A DNA stretch of 64,000 bases from WTAW01 sp964406575. Its GTDB lineage: Bacteria; Acidobacteriota; Aminicenantia; Aminicenantales; Aminicenantaceae. This document shows positions 61,506 to 64,000 of this stretch, in pieces (position 1 is the first letter of the stretch; each line of letters starts with the position of its first letter). The stretch is from the NCBI GenBank assembly GCA_964406575.1, contig CAYOSH010000009.1, positions 1-64,000 on the forward strand, given 5' to 3'. The notes beneath the pieces were generated by a model, which saw only the letters and a program-made list of their open reading frames with translations, was not told the origin of the DNA and ran no database searches. A program made the position numbers and the translations under genes.

Positions 61506-62255
61506 TTATTCGGAGTACTTGGCGATCTCTTCTTCGTCGATGTCAAAATTCGCCCAGACATGTTGAACGTCATCGTGGTCTTCCAGTTCTTCCATAAGGC
61601 GCAGCAGTTGCTGTGCTTGTTTGCCTTCGAGTTTCACATAGTTTTGGGGGACGTATCCCAGGTTGGACGCGGCGATCTCGATGTTGTTTTCTTCAAGGGC
61701 ACTAACCACGGCTTCGTAGTCATCTGGAGCTGTGAATATCTCATAGTTGCTCCCGTCTTCCTCCAAGTCTTCCGCACCGGCCTCTAAGATCAGATCCAGC
61801 AGCGTGTTTTCGGAGGCCTTGGATTTTTCGACCACGATATAGCCCTTCCGGTTGAACATCCAGGCGACACAGCCGGACTCACCCATATTTCCTCCATTTT
61901 TGGAGAAGATCCGCCTGATCTCGGATACAGTTCTGTTTTTGTTGTCGGTCAGTGTTTCCACATAAATAGCCACCCCACCTGCGCCGTAACCCTCGTATGA
62001 GAGTTCCTCATAGGTCGTGCCTTCAAGCTGACCCGTACCCTTCAAGATGGCTCTTTTGATGTTATCAGAGGGCATGTTCACAGCTTTGGCGTCCGCAATG
62101 GCTTTCCTTAGCCGGGGATTAGCATCTGGTTCACCCCCGCCAGTCCGTGCGGCAACAACCAGTTCACGGATGATCTTGGTGAACATCTTCCCTCTTTTGG
62201 CATCCTGAGCAGCTTTTTTATACTTGATCGAATGCCATTTTGAATGCCCTGACAT
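61506..62255 (-). CDS. yebC: YebC/PmpR-family protein
   Basis: 249 aa. Starts MSGHSKWHSIKYKKAAQDAK, the invariant family N-terminus, and includes YEGYGAGGVAIYVETLTDNK and GGNMGESGCVAWMF. Acts as a transcription regulator or, as recently proposed for the family, helps ribosomes at difficult sequences. First gene of the minus-strand ruv cluster, the arrangement common in many phyla. Confidence 0.96.
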   Translation of the reverse strand: MSGHSKWHSIKYKKAAQDAKRGKMFTKIIRELVVAARTGGGEPDANPRLRKAIADAKAVNMPSDNIKRAILKGTGQLEGTTYEELSYEGYGAGGVAIYVETLTDNKNRTVSEIRRIFSKNGGNMGESGCVAWMFNRKGYIVVEKSKASENTLLDLILEAGAEDLEEDGSNYEIFTAPDDYEAVVSALEENNIEIAASNLGYVPQNYVKLEGKQAQQLLRLMEELEDHDDVQHVWANFDIDEEEIAKYSE

Positions 62256-62470
62256 GTTCTCTCCTCTGACGTTGTTCCAGGAAATTGTAACACATACATC
62301 AAAATATTAAAAGCAAGCTTCTTTTGTGAGGGACCTCTTGAAAATTCCGATATATCGAGTATATATTAGAGCAGCGTTGAAACCTAAAAAAATGGCTTTG
62401 GGTGGTAGATAATGCGTCCCCTTTCATTTCGGTCAAGTATTAAAAAAGAATAACAAGGTTGTCTGAATCA

Positions 62471-63097
62471 ATGGATTCCAATCCAGATATTTCACAGAAC
62501 AAACTTTATAATAAGGGACTCTATCTCGAATATTTTACTATCGCCTATAACATCGTGGAGGCTGTCTTGTCTATCCTCTTCGGGAGTTTGGCCAAGAGTA
62601 TCGCTCTTGTTGGATTCGGGCTGGACAGTATCGTCGAATCCCTATCCGGGATGATCTTGATCTGGAGGTTGCGCAAGCACGGGAAGATCCCCGAAGAGGA
62701 AGAGGAGAGGATCGAGAAAAAAGCCCAGAAATTTGTAGCCCTGACCTTCTTTACGCTGGGTCTCTATGTCCTCTTCCAATCTGTCAAAAAGTTAGTCTTC
62801 AAGGATATCCCCGATCCTTCTATTCCTGGAATAATCATTGCTCTCGTATCGTTAATTGTGATGCCTGTGTTGAGCCATCAAAAACACAGGACGGGTAAAC
62901 AGATCCGGAGCGAAGCCTTGATTGCCGACTCGAAAGAAACTCTGGCTTGCGCCTTCCTTTCCCTGGCGTTACTTATAGGGCTGGGATTGAATGTTCTCTT
63001 CGGATTCTGGCAGGCGGATGCCATTACGGGATTGATCATTGTTTTATTTTTAATGAGGGAAGGCCTTGAGATCTGGAGAGAATCAAGAGAAGAGTAA
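62471..63097 (+). CDS. Cation diffusion facilitator-type transporter (membrane part only)
   Basis: 208 aa. Hydrophobic spans with the metal-site motifs of CDF proteins: GFGLDSIVESLSGM (TM2) and ALIADSKETLACAF (TM5). It ends after the sixth span, without the usual cytoplasmic metal-binding domain. ATG 62471 is used; a TTG at 62459 is less likely because its AAGG is adjacent. It may work with the metal-type operon that starts at 63229. Confidence 0.85.
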   Translation: MDSNPDISQNKLYNKGLYLEYFTIAYNIVEAVLSILFGSLAKSIALVGFGLDSIVESLSGMILIWRLRKHGKIPEEEEERIEKKAQKFVALTFFTLGLYVLFQSVKKLVFKDIPDPSIPGIIIALVSLIVMPVLSHQKHRTGKQIRSEALIADSKETLACAFLSLALLIGLGLNVLFGFWQADAITGLIIVLFLMREGLEIWRESREE

Positions 63098-63120
63098 AAA
63101 ATTTCGGCTTTTTAAAAAAT

Positions 63121-63219
63121 CATGAGGAGACAGATTGACATCGCGGTCATTTTCTTGCTGATAAGTCTGGTCGGTTTCTGTCCGCTTTATGTAGCGCTTA
63201 GTATAAACAAGAAAATGTA
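63121..63219 (+). CDS. Possible small membrane peptide (32 aa)
   Basis: MRRQIDIAVIFLLISLVGFC and on to a Lys-rich end: one hydrophobic span. No clear ribosome-binding site; it follows the CDF gene by 23 nt and could be read through. Kept as tentative. Confidence 0.3.
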
Positions 63220-63228
63220 ATAAAAAAG

Positions 63229-63258
63229 TTGACAAGGCATAGGGGGGTATGGTATATT
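63229..63258 (+). promoter_or_regulatory. Sigma-70 promoter with a CsoR/RcnR-type operator in its spacer
   Basis: TTGACA (63229-63234), 18-bp spacer, TATATT (63253-63258). The spacer contains CATA-GGGGGG-TATG (63238-63251), an inverted repeat around a G6 tract, as bound by RcnR/CsoR-family metal-sensing repressors. Bound repressor would block RNA polymerase directly. Genes downstream are the SHOCT and PII-like proteins and a third, cut gene. The repressor is not in the window. Confidence 0.62.
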
Positions 63259-63321
63259 ATAATTGAAAGGAGATTCAAGATTGTTTAGAAGAAGTAAATT
63301 AAACGTAAGGAGGTAAAGAAA

Positions 63322-63537
63322 ATGTGGGGAAATCATTGGATGTTTGGGGGTTTTATGTGGATATTTTGGATTGGGGTGCTCGTGGCACTATTCTTCTTTA
63401 TCAAATGGATAGTCCAACAAAAACCTGGCTATCAAAAACCTGAGGAAAATGCTCTGGATGTATTAAAAAAGAGATATGCAAAAGGTGAGATCGATAAAGA
63501 TGAGTTCGAGCAGAAAAAAAAGGATTTATTATCATGA
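63322..63537 (+). CDS. SHOCT-domain small membrane protein
   Basis: 71 aa. One Trp/Phe-rich membrane span (WMFGGFMWIFWIGVLVALFF) and a C-terminal SHOCT motif (ALDVLKKRYAKGEIDKDEFE). Strong AAGGAGG before the ATG. Such proteins are common next to copper or heavy-metal efflux genes, in agreement with the G6 operator upstream. Overlaps the next gene by 4 bp. Confidence 0.88.
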   Translation: MWGNHWMFGGFMWIFWIGVLVALFFFIKWIVQQKPGYQKPEENALDVLKKRYAKGEIDKDEFEQKKKDLLS

Positions 63538-63878
63538 AGTTAGTAAAGGCCTATATCAGGACATTTATGGCCGATGATGTCATTAATGCCTTGAAAGATC
63601 TTAAGGCACCGAGGATTACGGCTATTGATGTAAAAGCACTTGGAGACGAGATTGACCCAGGTGATCTTAAAATTTCCGCAGAATTAAGCTCGACGTACAC
63701 CACTATGGTAAAGATTGAAATTGTCTGCACGGATGAATGTGTGGAGAGAGTAAAGGAAACAATTCTGAAGTATGCAAGAACGGGATATAAGGGCGATGGT
63801 TTAATTGCCATTTCGCATGTAGATGAGGCCATAAGCATAAGGACTGGGAAGAATGGAGTTTTACCATTTTCAGAGTAG
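63534..63878 (+). CDS. PII-like protein with shortened T-loop
   Basis: 114 aa. The C-terminal half is clearly PII family (VKIEIVCTDECVERVKETIL, YKGDGLIAISHVDEAISIRT). The region that forms the T-loop in GlnB/GlnK is short (LSSTYTTM) and lacks the uridylylated Tyr context, so it is not a nitrogen regulator. PII-like proteins of this type sit beside heavy-metal efflux genes, which fits the operator and SHOCT gene upstream. Confidence 0.87.
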   Translation: MKLVKAYIRTFMADDVINALKDLKAPRITAIDVKALGDEIDPGDLKISAELSSTYTTMVKIEIVCTDECVERVKETILKYARTGYKGDGLIAISHVDEAISIRTGKNGVLPFSE

Positions 63879-63925
63879 GAAATTACATACAAGCTTAATA
63901 AATTTTATACAGAAGGTGAATAAGA

Positions 63926-64000
63926 ATGAAAGATCCGATTGTGAGAAAAAGAAAGGTTGCTGTGGTAAGTTTGGCCCAGGTTTCAGACATCAATCGGATT
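63926..64000 (+). CDS. Start of a gene cut by the window edge
   Basis: ATG 8 nt after GAAGGTGA, then MKDPIVRKRKVAVVSLAQVS with a basic start; 25 codons are visible and the frame stays open. It follows the PII-like gene by 47 nt and is probably the next member of the metal-type operon. Too short to name. Confidence 0.6.
   Translation, partial: MKDPIVRKRKVAVVSLAQVSDINRI

Overview
The window comes from a Gram-negative, apparently anaerobic bacterium. Supporting signs are a tungsten-type aldehyde:ferredoxin oxidoreductase, a bacterial ferredoxin, a flavin/iron-sulfur enoate-reductase-like protein, a B12-dependent acyl-CoA mutase and signal-peptide-bearing envelope proteins. Lineage cannot be fixed by eye. 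The yebC-ruvC-ruvA-ruvB...queA order and a decayed TPR tail near 14.5 kb would suit Acidobacteriota/Aminicenantota or Desulfobacterota; this is inference only.

Layout. (1) 72-4997, minus strand: a three-subunit molybdenum hydroxylase (MoCo, 2Fe-2S and FAD subunits) with a class III CoA-transferase, all joined by 4-bp stop/start overlaps. (2) 5301-6450: a group II intron with both RNA ends recognisable but with most of its reverse transcriptase deleted, beside a possible transposase tail. (3) 6755-41855: a visibly AT-richer block of about 35 kb made almost only of signalling proteins: PAS histidine kinases, REC-kinase hybrids, single receivers, a CheB-CheR-PAS fusion, a KaiB-like protein, two HD-GYP modules, a histidine phosphatase and one sigma-54 activator. 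Many small decayed copies (kinase ATPase pieces, a receiver, a PilT-like tail) lie between the live genes. (4) 42481-51751, GC-richer: enoate-reductase-like flavoprotein, ferredoxin, epimerase-like VOC protein, B12-binding subunit, acyl-CoA mutase large subunit and a hydantoinase A/B pair, probably a catabolic cluster for acyl-CoA or keto/hydroxy substrates. (5) 51818-55486, minus strand: a small unknown, a probable pseudo-esterase with TPRs, an ankyrin-repeat protein and a DoxX protein. (6) 56024-62255, minus strand: yebC, ruvC, ruvA, ruvB, a tungsten oxidoreductase and queA. (7) 62471-64000: a CDF-type transporter, then a metal-type promoter/operator driving a SHOCT protein, a PII-like protein and a gene cut by the window edge.

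How the parts work together. In the signalling block only one protein has a DNA-binding output (the NtrC-type activator at 19293). The other recognisable outputs are c-di-GMP hydrolysis (HD-GYP) and protein methylation (CheB/CheR). Nearly all kinases lack membrane segments and carry N-terminal receivers, so the block looks like a cytoplasmic multi-branch phosphorelay. The sigma-54 activator, its partner kinase and two small membrane proteins lie beside two -24/-12 promoters, each preceded by TATGGA/TCCATA palindromes, forming a probable self-contained regulon. Two related 66-nt structured repeats upstream of it may be a small RNA element.
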